DNA of 64,000 nt from Conoideocrella luteorostrata (Eukaryota > Ascomycota > Sordariomycetes > Hypocreales > Clavicipitaceae). The position numbers were made by a program, and so were the translations under genes. The DNA lies in contig JASWJB010000023.1 of NCBI GenBank assembly GCA_032433595.1, positions 62,001-126,000 of the forward strand, read 5' to 3'. Positions 11,548 to 22,330 of the stretch are shown piece by piece. The notes under the pieces were generated by a model, which had not been told where the DNA came from, ran no database searches, and saw only the letters and a program-made list of their open reading frames with translations. Numbering within the stretch: the first letter of the stretch is position 1; each line of letters starts with the position of its first letter.

Positions 11548-13818
11548 GTCTAAAGAATGAAAATTTCAAGGGTCAGATGATTAGGTGGGTGCAACTGATG
11601 TAAAGGCAGCGTCGAGGACTTGGTTTGACGACGGTTACATTAGGCATGAAAGTTGACGGCTGTGGTCGGCGACTTGGAGTTGACCTCAGCTACTCTAATC
11701 GCGGTCACTCTAGAAAGTGGGGTCTACTCTGCTGCGGCTCTGGTCGGGCTTGTGCCGATGATGATAGCGACATGGGTCATGAGGGATAGCGTTCGTTGGC
11801 TGTGATGTTTTGTTAAGAAGAACGCTTGCGGGATTAAAAAGAGAGCCATATGGGGAATTAATTGGATCTCCCCAATTTGGTAACCGTATCGCACACAATT
11901 TGTAAGCACGGGGTCAAGCCAGCGAATCGCCGGGGTCACGTAGGCATACTGCGGCATGGGCTTATTCAAGACCATATAATTACCAAGCCTGGGGCATTTA
12001 AATAATAGTTGTTTGTCGTCTCGATTGAGCTAGGACAAGCAGGATGTTACGCCGTGCTTTGGCAGGCAGACAGCGCTTCTTCTCCAGCTATTAGCGGGAT
12101 CGAAGGAAGCTGGGGCTGTGAAATCGGTTTGCGACGGAGACAAGAGGCCGGATAGACTCTCTTACTTCTATGCTGTATGCATTAATGTGGCAAACGTTGT
12201 ATTAACATACTATAGTATCCAACAGTATCTAAAAGTGTGAGAGACAAATTTGCGACGCGAAACTTGTTGCGGACTTCTCTTGTCACCTGGGCTCCTTACC
12301 CGATGGTCACTCCAGATTCCAGGTGAAGAGTGTATGTACTAGCCAGCCCACCAGCCCCTGTAGCTTGCTCATTACAGCTTCTTTTGTGGGTCGAAACACA
12401 CAGCGGAGCTCCAAACGTCAGTGCAGAATGAGGAAGCTTCAGGAGACCCACCAGATGCTCACTGCCAGAGGCCACTTTTCATGTTTAAACTATTTGCGCC
12501 AGCCGAACAAGTGGCAAGCGGGACGGAGCTACACGTCGAACGTCAACCATTTAGCCCTACCCTATACTTTCAAAACTCAGCCACTTTTGGCACTCTCTCT
12601 AGTCAATTCCCATCGTAAGGGTAACAGCTCCAATGTTGGAACAGACGCCGCGAACTGCGTTGAGAAGGACCTTGAGAAGGACCTTGAGAAGGAGAGGCAT
12701 GGAGGGATTGTGAGCTGGTAAACTCCTTTGCACAAATAGCCCCCGCAATTTGGGGCGAGGCTGGAACTCACGCTAAGTGGAGTGCCGACTTTGCAGCCGC
12801 CGCCACGACTCGACCGAAACGTAAGCAAGGCAAGAGACCAAGCGGCTTGATTGCAGCGGTGGAAGCTGCTGGTAGAAGAGGAGAACCGCATGCTCCGCTG
12901 TATATTGAAAGAAATGCCCTGTGGGACTGCCGTTCACCAAGTCTTGAGATCTACGTCATTGCAGAGCACACCACCAGTCGCGACCGTTTGCAGGCTTAGC
13001 TTTATCGCCGATTCATCCAACGGGTTTCTTGGCCGCTGTCCGGTTCTAACTGCGACAGCGATGGCGGACAATGAAAGGATCAATCGCCCAGCGCCACTTG
13101 GTCGATTGCAAGAAAGGATGCTGCAAGAGCGAGGGTATAATGTACACGCTGCAGGTAATCCCCTTATCATACATACGCGAGGCAGAGAGTATTAAAATGA
13201 GAGATGGCTAAGTCGCGGAGCTTGGCATAGCCAGCCCGCGTCGGTCCTCTCCACCTGTGATTGCACTTACTGTCACAACATCGCCTATAGAGGTTGCATC
13301 CTGTCACACGCAACAGCACAACAAGGCGTCACTTGCGCATGCATGGAATTGCACATAATCCGGTGGAATTTAATTCCAATCCTTCAGGCCTTTGAATTAC
13401 TAATAATTCTGAAAGCCTTAAATTAGCTCACAATGGAAGAACTAAAAAATAGTCGCACGCCACGATATGTGGCCATAGACGCCGGTAAGGGGTATCGTGA
13501 GATTAGCTCAAGCCACCGAATCCTTCCACGACAGAATAAATAGGAATCATCGGAAACTGGCAAACTTGGTGAATTCAGTCTTGGAAGCTATCGAATTCAA
13601 TGAATTTGGCTTGTTCTAACGGAATTCTAGATAAACGGCATATGGGGAGAGATTTCAGGGATAAATAGTCGTCAAATCCCTCGTCAAACTAGAAAGAAAT
13701 CAGGGACATAATTCCGCTGTACGCATCAGATGATCATAGCGGCTCAAATCATGTCAGATTCTCTCTGAGCTTGCGCTGCCTGAGCGTCATATCGCGTGAC
13801 CCCTGCGATGAGATCTAA
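11548..13818. other. 2.3-kb intergenic stretch, no gene supported
   Basis: Only short, mutually overlapping frames are present. At 12463-12485 a short exact match of about 21 bases (GCCAGAGGCCACTTTTCATG plus T) to the 83-bp element is seen without its termini. A 12-base tandem (CTTGAGAAGGAC) lies near 12660-12700. The part around 13540-13720 resembles decayed LTR-like sequence. Confidence 0.4.
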
Positions 13819-16800
13819 CTAGCCCGAGGAACACGTCTGTGTAACAATGTCTCGCAGTTTTGGATGGCGGAATATATTTGCCACAGTCATCTCAAGCCCA
13901 ACTTGACGGGCTTCGGCTATCGCCTTCATAGCAGTAATAGAGTTACCCCCAAGCTGGAAGAAACTATCGTCCAAACCGATCGTAGCAGGTTCAATATTCA
14001 GAACGTTGCCCCAAATCTTCTGGACTTTGGATTCTGCCAATGTTGTCGGTTGCTGAATGGACTTTAGTCCACTGATTTGTGTTTGAAAGCTGGTCGGCAG
14101 AGCTCGGCGGTCAATCTTTCCACTCGCATTGACAGGCATCCTGTCCAGGACAGTGACCATCCGTGGAACCATGTATGACGGCAGTTTAGCTTGCAGTGCG
14201 TCGTTGAGCTCATCTATAATTTTGCGTCGCACCTGTTCCTGCAGCGGTTGACTGGTGAGCGAGTGATACGGTCTACCATGGTTCTCTACAGGGAATCGGA
14301 ACAAGACTCTGCTCGTGCCATGCTTTGGTAAATGGCGGTGGAATATGGCGTCTAAAGCGCCCCTTCCAGACGCTTGTCGAGCCCAGCTTATTTCGACGCG
14401 GTAGCCCGCTTGTCTTGCCAGTTCAACCAGATCCATTGTGGACAGCGAAGGGCGATCGTGGGCAGATTTATGAACGGACGAGAGCCAATGTTGGTCGGAG
14501 TTTTCGACTCCTTGCGCTCGTGTGGCAAGTGCTTCAACTACGTTTCTCTCAATCGCAATTTTGCTGTTAGGGATATTGCTAATGGCGACAATAGATGAGG
14601 TAGAAGGGCCTTGTAAGATCTGCCGGAGAGATTGGTGATCTAGCCCTTGCTCTACGAAGTCGATCCATTCATTGTCAATAGTCTCTTGAATCTGCAAATG
14701 CTTCTGGGTGTTGTGAGTCCGGACATGGACAACAGCGGCATATCGAAAACAACTAAGCTCGTTGGTGGCGTGCACTCTTTTAGGGAGAATCTCCACGTGC
14801 TGCACTCGACCTGGAAATTGACTCGGCAAGGCAGTGAAAAACGCAGGATCAATGAGCAGTTCTGACTCAGCTCTCTCCATGTCGGTCACTATCCGTCGAA
14901 TCTCATCCTTGGTTGCATTTGCGCCAGAAACCTTTAGTGCTCTTGCAACAAGAAACTCTTTGTGGAGAGGATAGGATCGAATGTCCCCGAAGAATAGTGT
15001 TTTGACACCTTCGAATCGCAACAAATCCTGGATGACTCTGAAGAGGTACGTCTGGCTGGGGAAGTATTGAACAACCGAGTTTAGAACGACAAGTTTTGGT
15101 GAAATCAGGTTATGCAGCTGTACAAGATCTGCCGCTGTGGCATTTAACATTCTGACCTTGTCTGCCAGAGCGGGAACCGAGCTTGCACCATTGACGATAA
15201 AGTCGACCGCCCGCCGAGACGGTTCCAGGCCAAAGTAGCTTCGTAAGCCCTGGGCTAGATTGAAGAGGATCATACCGGAGCCTGTTCCTATCTCAAGAAC
15301 GTCCTCAGGAGGACAGCCGTTACGTATTGCTTCAAGTGTGTCATCCAGCCACTCATTCATTTCCCCCTTGTCGATATCGCTCCCATCGTACATGGAAGTC
15401 CATCCAATAAAATCTCTTCCAATGGTCTCCGACGAAATGTTATTGATAGGTGCATATTCAGCGTCCCATTGCTTCTTTCGCACGTCAACATGCTCCATCT
15501 CTTCACTATTTCGTGGCTGTTCCGCAACTGCAGCCGCGCCATCCTGGAGCGTGACAAAACCGGCAACAAGTGTCTCTTGGTTGTCTTGATGTTTTAATAT
15601 GGCGGCAGCATCAGTCACGCTCTCGTGACTGCGAAGGACATGCTCAATTTCACCAAGCTCAACACGCTGTCCTCGGATCTTGACCTGAGTATCCTTACGA
15701 CCGACGAACGTCAGGCTTCCATCCTCGTTATACCGGACAAGATCGCCTGTTTTGTAGAGCCGGCCGCTTCGTCCGGGTCTGCCCGGGGCGCCTCGCAACA
15801 GCCATGTCGGGTCGTCAATAAATGCAGCTGCGGTCCTTTCTGAGTCGTTGAGATAGCCATCACCCACAAGGGGGCCTTCGAGGAGCAGCTCGCCGATGCA
15901 GCCAGGCGGCAGTAAGGAGTCATGGTCGTCCGAGTCGACAACCCAACACAGCACACCGACTCCTTTTCCTATATGTGTGGCATCTACAAGACGCGCCGGC
16001 TTGTCATTGACGGTACTGATTGGCGTGCATTCGCAGGGCCCGTACAAGTTAATCGTTCGCGCTTTTCCCCACCAAGCACAAACATCTCGGACATGTAACG
16101 CCTCACCAATGAACATGATGGTCTGAACTTTAGCCATCCGTTCGGGAGCTAGTACCCTGGCAACTGATGGAGTCAGGATCATAGAATTAGCATCAAGCAA
16201 TGTGATAGCCTTTTCCGGATTGTCCAGCCGACTTTTCTCATCTGGAACGCACAGGCAACCGCCTGCCGTGAGTGTTGCGAAGACGTTGTAGATAGATGCA
16301 TCAAAGCTGTACGAAGAGAAATCGAAAACCCGAGATGTTGCTGTAAACCCCAACATTCTCTGCTGATAATATAGGGCGGATGACATGTTCCGGTGTGTTA
16401 TCACCGTGCCTTTTGGTGTTCCAGTGCTTCCTGAGGTGAATACCACGTACATAGGAGCGGATGGGCTGGGAAGGCACGGTTGCATGTCGGGTTGCAAGTC
16501 TGGCTGATCTCCCGACGCGGTAAAGAAGTGAGGATCAACTATAATTACCTCTGATGCTAACTCCAAGCTTAACAAATAGTTCGAGCGTGATGATAAAATA
16601 AAGTGTGCTTTAGCTTGCTGAGTAATGCCGTGGAGGCGCTGCTTAGGCTGGGAAGAATCAAGCAACAGAAATGCAGCACCTGTTTTTAATACACCCAGTA
16701 TTGCAACAGTAGTCCACATGGACTTCTCGAAGCATAATGGCACCAACACTCCAGGCTTGATACCAAGGTTGGTAAGCCGGTTTGCCAAACGTATGGCAAG

Positions 16801-18339
16801 ACGTTCAAGTTCGTCGTATGTCAATTCACCATCCCAAGCACACACGGCAGGTGCACCGGGTTGAGCTCTAGATCTTTCAGTAATCATTTCTTGGACGTGT
16901 TTCTCAGATGATACCGGGACCACGCTATTCCACTCCCAAATCTCTCCTAGATCCTCAGGGTTTGACATTCCAATTTCTGCCAGCACCTGGTCGGGGGATG
17001 CGTGATCGAGTTGATGCATCACGAACTCCAGTCTCTTCAACAACTTCCGAACTACCCATGGTACGATCATTCTTGGGTCGAAAAATGCTGAGGCCGTAAT
17101 ATTATCGGCTTCGAGCTGTATCTCGATTGTTAAACCGTAAGAGGTGAACAGCCGTCCTTGGTTGTTGATTCTCCACTTCCCAATTGCATCTTGGGTTACA
17201 GGAGCCTTTTCCGATTGGATAATTAGGTTTGTCTGAATTGCACATGCCTGGCTTGCCCCAGGACATATCTTAGAAATGTGTTGCAGCCCCACATGTTCGA
17301 ACGGGATCATGTCTGTTGATTGCTGTTGCACTCTCTGGAGATACTCTGATACCCTCTGAGTCTTTGCCCATTTTATGCACACAGGGACCGTTGTAGCTGT
17401 TGGAGCGATCATTCCTTCAATGCCAACAACTGGGGCATTCCTTCCGGATAGAGTGGCGCCAAACACAACATCCTCAGAATTGATCATCCGACCTGCCACG
17501 AGAGCCCATGAAGCGCGTATTAAATTTGAAGTTGTAATGCCGTTGGAATGTCGATGAGGTAGTAGAAAATGATGCTGGGTTACCTCATCTGCGACTGGCT
17601 GGTCCAGCGACGTAGAGACGGAAGGGAACGACGAGGGTTTGCAATCCGCCAACGCATGTTTCCAATAGCTCACCAGTCCTTCGCGACCTTGGTTCTTGAT
17701 GTAATTAATGTATGCTTGGAACTGTGATCCGTTTTTGACTGACCCGCTTCGGTATATCTGGTTTAGTGAGTCCATTATTAGGCGTACAGACCAATTGTCG
17801 CAAATTGCGTCATGTATCGTCCATATCAGCCATCTTGGTGTTCCTGCGTCTTTTATGAGTGCATAACGGGTCAGCGGTTGGCCCAAATGCATCGATTGTT
17901 CCTTGTCAGCCTCAAGATATCCATCTAGGCTGTCAGCTTCAATCCAGCCGATCTCTTCATCCAACACTACTTGTAGAAGGCCAAAGCTCTCGTACTCAAC
18001 AAGTCTTGTCCGAAGGATGGGCGTGGCACGAGATAGCTGCTCAAATGCTGTACATATGTCTTTGACTACCACGCTGTGAGCCAATTCCAGGACGTTTTGC
18101 CGTATGAAATCTCCTGGACGTTTCGATTTCGACGACATAAGGCTTTCTTGGCGTGGCGTGCAGGGATAGGCATCGTGTATAGCAGTAGTCTCTAGTGTAT
18201 AATGGTTGGCGATTTCTTGACGAAAAGATTCGACATCAAATACCTTGCCCAGAAGAGCAAATGGCTCAATTCCTCCTGGCGTGGCCTTAGGTGTGTGGAA
18301 TCCTTGGTGGGCATTCTCAGAATCGTTGACGGTCATCAT
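13819..18339 (-). CDS. non-ribosomal peptide synthetase, single module C-A-nMT-T
   Basis: An intronless 1,506-residue protein starting at tandem ATGs. The domains in order are: condensation (about 50-450), adenylation (about 480-930) with FTSGSTGTPKGT at 634-645, FDASIYN at 679, YGPCEC at 766 and GRKDTQVKIRGQRVELGEIE at 880-899; an inserted N-methyltransferase (about 950-1230) with VLEIGTGSGM at 1014 and NSVVQYFP at 1087; the end of the A domain with LPSYMVP and NASGKIDRR at 1404; and a carrier domain whose phosphopantetheine Ser is S1467 in LGGNS. The layout equals the N-methylating module of enniatin/beauvericin-type synthetases, so the product should contain an N-methyl amino or related acid. 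The condensation motif reads HDAICDN rather than HHxxxDG, so the second catalytic His is Asp. There is no starter A-T, no terminal condensation, thioesterase or reductase domain, and no other NRPS or PKS is in the window. The hand-read A-domain code is about D-A-Y-I-M-I-L-P-I-K; the substrate is not assigned. Confidence 0.93.
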   Translation of the reverse strand: MMTVNDSENAHQGFHTPKATPGGIEPFALLGKVFDVESFRQEIANHYTLETTAIHDAYPCTPRQESLMSSKSKRPGDFIRQNVLELAHSVVVKDICTAFEQLSRATPILRTRLVEYESFGLLQVVLDEEIGWIEADSLDGYLEADKEQSMHLGQPLTRYALIKDAGTPRWLIWTIHDAICDNWSVRLIMDSLNQIYRSGSVKNGSQFQAYINYIKNQGREGLVSYWKHALADCKPSSFPSVSTSLDQPVADEVTQHHFLLPHRHSNGITTSNLIRASWALVAGRMINSEDVVFGATLSGRNAPVVGIEGMIAPTATTVPVCIKWAKTQRVSEYLQRVQQQSTDMIPFEHVGLQHISKICPGASQACAIQTNLIIQSEKAPVTQDAIGKWRINNQGRLFTSYGLTIEIQLEADNITASAFFDPRMIVPWVVRKLLKRLEFVMHQLDHASPDQVLAEIGMSNPEDLGEIWEWNSVVPVSSEKHVQEMITERSRAQPGAPAVCAWDGELTYDELERLAIRLANRLTNLGIKPGVLVPLCFEKSMWTTVAILGVLKTGAAFLLLDSSQPKQRLHGITQQAKAHFILSSRSNYLLSLELASEVIIVDPHFFTASGDQPDLQPDMQPCLPSPSAPMYVVFTSGSTGTPKGTVITHRNMSSALYYQQRMLGFTATSRVFDFSSYSFDASIYNVFATLTAGGCLCVPDEKSRLDNPEKAITLLDANSMILTPSVARVLAPERMAKVQTIMFIGEALHVRDVCAWWGKARTINLYGPCECTPISTVNDKPARLVDATHIGKGVGVLCWVVDSDDHDSLLPPGCIGELLLEGPLVGDGYLNDSERTAAAFIDDPTWLLRGAPGRPGRSGRLYKTGDLVRYNEDGSLTFVGRKDTQVKIRGQRVELGEIEHVLRSHESVTDAAAILKHQDNQETLVAGFVTLQDGAAAVAEQPRNSEEMEHVDVRKKQWDAEYAPINNISSETIGRDFIGWTSMYDGSDIDKGEMNEWLDDTLEAIRNGCPPEDVLEIGTGSGMILFNLAQGLRSYFGLEPSRRAVDFIVNGASSVPALADKVRMLNATAADLVQLHNLISPKLVVLNSVVQYFPSQTYLFRVIQDLLRFEGVKTLFFGDIRSYPLHKEFLVARALKVSGANATKDEIRRIVTDMERAESELLIDPAFFTALPSQFPGRVQHVEILPKRVHATNELSCFRYAAVVHVRTHNTQKHLQIQETIDNEWIDFVEQGLDHQSLRQILQGPSTSSIVAISNIPNSKIAIERNVVEALATRAQGVENSDQHWLSSVHKSAHDRPSLSTMDLVELARQAGYRVEISWARQASGRGALDAIFHRHLPKHGTSRVLFRFPVENHGRPYHSLTSQPLQEQVRRKIIDELNDALQAKLPSYMVPRMVTVLDRMPVNASGKIDRRALPTSFQTQISGLKSIQQPTTLAESKVQKIWGNVLNIEPATIGLDDSFFQLGGNSITAMKAIAEARQVGLEMTVANIFRHPKLRDIVTQTCSSG

Positions 18340-18957
18340 TACAGACTCGATGAAGATGTAAAACGTTATCGCGCCAGAATTAGGTCTTAAATTATTTGGG
18401 GCAAATGTCCGTCGCTAATCGATATCCAAAAATCTTGAGGCAGAATGGGGGAGGTAGAACTGCGTCTAATAGAAGTCGCAGATAACGACACCACCATTGT
18501 CAAGAAGAGCATGTTACAAATGTGTTACGGATCACAGTGAGCCGGTTACGGATTCTGACCCAGTGGAGATATCGTGAGACAACCTTCCGGGTCCGATGAC
18601 GGAATTCATAGATAGTAGTCATCTATAAGAAGAGGTCTAATTCCTCGTCATATTAGATAGAATACAAGGACAATTCCACACATTCAGACATCCATAGCTG
18701 CTCACATTGTGACAACCATGTTATACTACCTCGGCAGAATTAGAAACCGGCTGGCGCAGTAGATTAAATTACAACTAAAGGTTAGGGGTCTATAGAACTG
18801 GGCATCTACTGAACCATGCATCGATAATTCGGGTTTATGCGATGCGTTCATCAGCAGCTGCGAGGATTCAGCAGTGACAAGTATACTGTACAAAGGGTGC
18901 CTCAATGTGATTTGACATCGTATGGACTTCGTTACTGTCCCCGTCTCCGCTAATCTG
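18340..18957. other. NRPS upstream region with LTR-like relic
   Basis: The promoter side of the minus-strand NRPS. At about 18600-18714 lies an LTR-like relic that reads, on the minus strand, TGTCACAATGTGAGCAGC... to GAATTGTCCTTGTATT and then TGACGAGGAATTAGACC. Similar copies lie at about 30470-30583 and 60478-60561. A direct role in regulation is not shown. Confidence 0.45.
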
Positions 18958-19225
18958 TAGCTGTGCGATGCTTTGATTATGCAATTGTGCCGTGCTATAG
19001 TTATACAACTGTGCTATGCCCTAATTATGCAGCTGTGCCGTGTTCTGTCGTCATTGACTATGCAGCTGTGCTGTGCTCTGCCGTACTCTGCCTTGCTCTG
19101 ATTATGCAACTATGCTGTGCTCTGGCTTGGTAACTATGCCATGCCATGCCGTGCTTTGACGTGCTCTGATTATGCGGCTTGCCGTATTCTGATTATGCAA
19201 CTGTACCGTGCTCTGGTTATGTATG
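18958..19225. repeat. degenerate minisatellite (about 25-36 bp units)
   Basis: A run of about nine imperfect units built on the core CTCTGATTATGCAACTGTGC followed by CGTG. Units vary by short insertions. One more unit (CGTACTCTGATTATGCAGC) reappears at 19331-19349 after about 105 bases of unrelated sequence. There is no open frame through the array. It lies between the NRPS and ALA synthase genes. Confidence 0.75.
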
Positions 19226-19349
19226 TAGGGTGCAATGCAAGCAGTCGCTTCCATTGGCGGATCTTTTTAGTCTATTGGGGTAACAAGCTCACCTTCTTGT
19301 TTTCTTACAATGTAACTGTTACCTGTTTTACCGTACTCTGATTATGCAG

Positions 19350-20794
19350 CTCTGCCCAAGTTAATTCACAGAAGAAACTATCATCGGTATACCAGGCTAA
19401 AAAAATGCCTTGGCTAGCCGTTTGGACGACTCTCGCATGCATGGTTGGACTTTTCACAACATCGCGCTGGCTGTGGCTTAGGTCGATATGTGGAGATGCC
19501 TTGAGTTGGAGTAATTGAAGTGAGACCTGTCTTGTACGTAAAAGCGCATAATCTCATTATCTATCCAGGCACTCATTGGCTAGGCATGGCTCTTTACTGA
19601 TGAATCAATGGCTAATCAGCATCGCTATTTCAATTATTTCGTTAGCTCGCTTGAGGTTATTACTGCCGCGCTATTGACAGGCGGATATGGCCGGCTCAGT
19701 GGGTGTGACATTTACCAGTGCCAAGACAACTCACAGTGGTAACAGTCCAACCTCCAGTCGATGCCTGTCAAAAGTCATCAGACCACTTGTCTTTTGTGAG
19801 GACGTCTGTGTTCCACGGCCGCGGGAAATATAGCCAAATTCGGTTACCCGGCGCCGGCCACTTCCAACGATCTGTGGAGCAACTCCACTGTAGGTAGAGC
19901 TTGGCAAGCTAGGGGGGGGCTGTGCATTTTGGTGAAGAGTGAAGTTGTATGTTTCGGCACACACACACAAGATAGATTGGAGTCCGGGTTCGGTGTCCAC
20001 TAAGGTCTTACCGATTTGCTGAGATGTGCCGAGTGGTCAGGCGGCTCGGCGGTAATGTTTCGAAAGCAAACCGGCGGACGCTGAGATCGGACTCCACGGT
20101 GACAAGCAAGACATAGAGGTAATTTCTATTGAGCGCCACGGCTAAACATACACAATGCTGAGATAGGAAGAGTGTGTTGTGTAGTGCCACAATCCAGAGA
20201 TATCACCGAGTTGGGCTGTTTTAGGAAGACATGGGCTGGATCTTGGACATGACAAGTGTATTATGTCCAATAATCCCAACATAACCCAGCGCTCATGTAT
20301 TTGGGTATCTTTGTTTCTCATCACTAACGGTTCTGCCAGAATCGCATTAGGCAGTACTCCTACTAAGCCTTTGCGTGAGTTATGATTATATCGTGAAGGA
20401 GACTTCTCAAATGGCGTGATAGATATCATTATCGAACATCCATAACGCCTCCACAACAAATCACATCGCGCTAATATCATAAACTAATACGATTCAAAAA
20501 ACAAGAGACTGAAATATAGCAATGATTCGTTGAGACTATCTGTAATCACTAGCCTTCCTCGGTCTGAATCTATCCAACATATATCCTAAATTCCTTTTAA
20601 AAATTTCGCTTATCCATTTCCCGACACCTCAACTCATTTTCCTCTCCCACGATGGGTCGGGACCTGGCCGTTAACCCAATACATGCAAGAAATGGTATCG
20701 TGAATCGTGTGAGCCCTAAGAGATGATAGCGGCGTTCTGTTGCCTCTGCCTTCCTGGAATACCCCCCGAGATATTTACGCGCGTCAAAGTTTCC
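19350..20794. other. intergenic between NRPS and ALA synthase genes
   Basis: No supported gene. A segment near 20025-20105 has a tRNA A-box-like string (GCCGAGTGGTCAGGCGG) but does not fold as a tRNA. The final part is the 3' flank of the ALA synthase gene. Confidence 0.4.
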
Positions 20795-22330
20795 CTAAGG
20801 GTTGGAAGGGACATACTGTGGCTCACGCAAACTGAGTTGTTCATTAGTCCATAGCGGCTTATTCAGAGCCTTTTCCGGTTGGCAGACACCGAGAAATCCC
20901 TCGGGTCGAATCGCCGCCCAATGACTCGTGCGTTTGATGTCCAGCTGAGTCCAGACGGCATCGATAGCCGTAATAAGATGCTCAATGTGCTCAGAAGTGT
21001 GTCCCGAGGTTGGTGTGATCCGAAGCCTCTCCTCACCTTTAGGCACGGTGGGATAGTTGATGGCCTGGATATAAATACCCCAATTTTCAAGTAAGAGGTC
21101 CGACGCCTTTTTAGAGAGCTCAGCATCGCCGACGAGCAGCGGAACAATGTGTGAGGGGTTAGGGATAACGGGAATATCTTTCGCGATAAGCGCCTGCTTT
21201 GTCTGACGGGTATGGAGCTGCTGGAGAAGACGGTCGCCATCGAAGGAAGCCTGGTACTCGATTGAAGTCTTCGCGCCGGCAAGTACAGCTGGCGGCAGGG
21301 AAGTTGTGAAGATGAAGCCGGGTGCGAGAGAGCGAATCATATCGACTAGCTTGGATTTACCCGCTATATAGCCACCAACACATCCGTATGCCTTGCCAAG
21401 AGTCCCAGTGATAATGTCGACCCTATCCTGGATGGCCGATCTGCCCACGACACCCCACGGCCGCTGGGCGTTGGCTTCGAAGTCAAGATGCTCTGCGACG
21501 CCAGCGCCCCGGGGTCCGTACATGCCAACGGCGTGGACCTCGTCGAGAAAAGTCAGAGCGCCGTACTTTTCAGCCAGGTCGCAGATCTTCTCAATTGGAC
21601 TAACGGAGCCGCTCATGCTGTAGACACTCTCAAACACGACGATCTTGGGGACCTCTGACGGCAGCGAAGCAAGCTTGGCCTCCAGGTCAGCCACGTCATT
21701 GTGCTTAAAAATTATTCTCTTGGCCTTTGAATGTCTCATGCCTTGGATGAGAGAAGCATGGTTCATGCTGTCGGATAGGAAGACACAGTCCGGAAACAAT
21801 GACCCCAACGTGGCCAGAGTGGCATCGTTGGCCACATAGCACGACGAGAACACAAGTGCCGCCTCCTTGGAGTGCAGGCTGGCAATCGTCTCTTCTAGGG
21901 CAACGGCATGTTGATTGTGACCGGAGATGTTTCTTGTGCCTCCGGAGCTGACACCGTACGTGTCAAGCGTCTCGTGCATATCCTTGAGCACCTTGGAATT
22001 CCTACTCATGCCAAGATAGTCGTTGGAGCACCACACGATAACTTTGCGACTTTTCTGAGCGAGATGAGCCTGGGGGAATTCCTTGGCCAGACGGTTCACA
22101 TTATTGAAGTACCGATACGACTTGTCGGCGTGCTTCTTGTCTAGCTCGTTCTGGTAGACTTGGTCATAATCGAAATAGTGTGTGACTTTGGCTTCAGAGT
22201 CGGTGCGCAGATGGCGCGTCTGCACATGCCTGAAAGTAGCGCGAGGTGTGAAGCAATTCCCGAGAGGGGCTCGACATATAGTCTTGCTTATCGTGCCGAC
22301 GCAGCGTGCTATAAACTGAGTAGTAGACAT
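20795..22330 (-). CDS. 5-aminolevulinate synthase, cluster-associated copy
   Basis: An intronless 511-residue protein. It condenses glycine with succinyl-CoA to 5-aminolevulinate using PLP and normally works in the mitochondrial matrix. The first 45 or so residues are Arg/Thr/Ser-rich and presequence-like. The catalytic core is complete: [12 protein letters not shown] (about 131-142), [31 protein letters not shown] (Asp of the PLP pyridine contact), and the PLP lysine in [15 protein letters not shown] fungal-type C-terminal extension follows. No Cys-Pro dipeptide occurs anywhere, so the haem-regulatory motifs usual in eukaryotic ALA synthase presequences are absent. It is also shorter than typical fungal housekeeping enzymes of about 600 residues or more. 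A housekeeping copy must exist elsewhere for this to be a paralog; that is inference. It is co-oriented with the NRPS and separated from the oxidase gene by a 2.9-kb region. Confidence 0.95.
   Translation of the reverse strand: MSTTQFIARCVGTISKTICRAPLGNCFTPRATFRHVQTRHLRTDSEAKVTHYFDYDQVYQNELDKKHADKSYRYFNNVNRLAKEFPQAHLAQKSRKVIVWCSNDYLGMSRNSKVLKDMHETLDTYGVSSGGTRNISGHNQHAVALEETIASLHSKEAALVFSSCYVANDATLATLGSLFPDCVFLSDSMNHASLIQGMRHSKAKRIIFKHNDVADLEAKLASLPSEVPKIVVFESVYSMSGSVSPIEKICDLAEKYGALTFLDEVHAVGMYGPRGAGVAEHLDFEANAQRPWGVVGRSAIQDRVDIITGTLGKAYGCVGGYIAGKSKLVDMIRSLAPGFIFTTSLPPAVLAGAKTSIEYQASFDGDRLLQQLHTRQTKQALIAKDIPVIPNPSHIVPLLVGDAELSKKASDLLLENWGIYIQAINYPTVPKGEERLRITPTSGHTSEHIEHLITAIDAVWTQLDIKRTSHWAAIRPEGFLGVCQPEKALNKPLWTNEQLSLREPQYVPSNP

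Noticed and set aside
20022..20106. tRNA-Ser/Leu-like segment with A-box GCCGAGTGGTCAGGCGG and a TTTCGAAAG loop
   Set aside because: The acceptor stem ends do not pair, the anticodon stem has mismatches and the B-box match is poor; at most a tRNA-derived relic.
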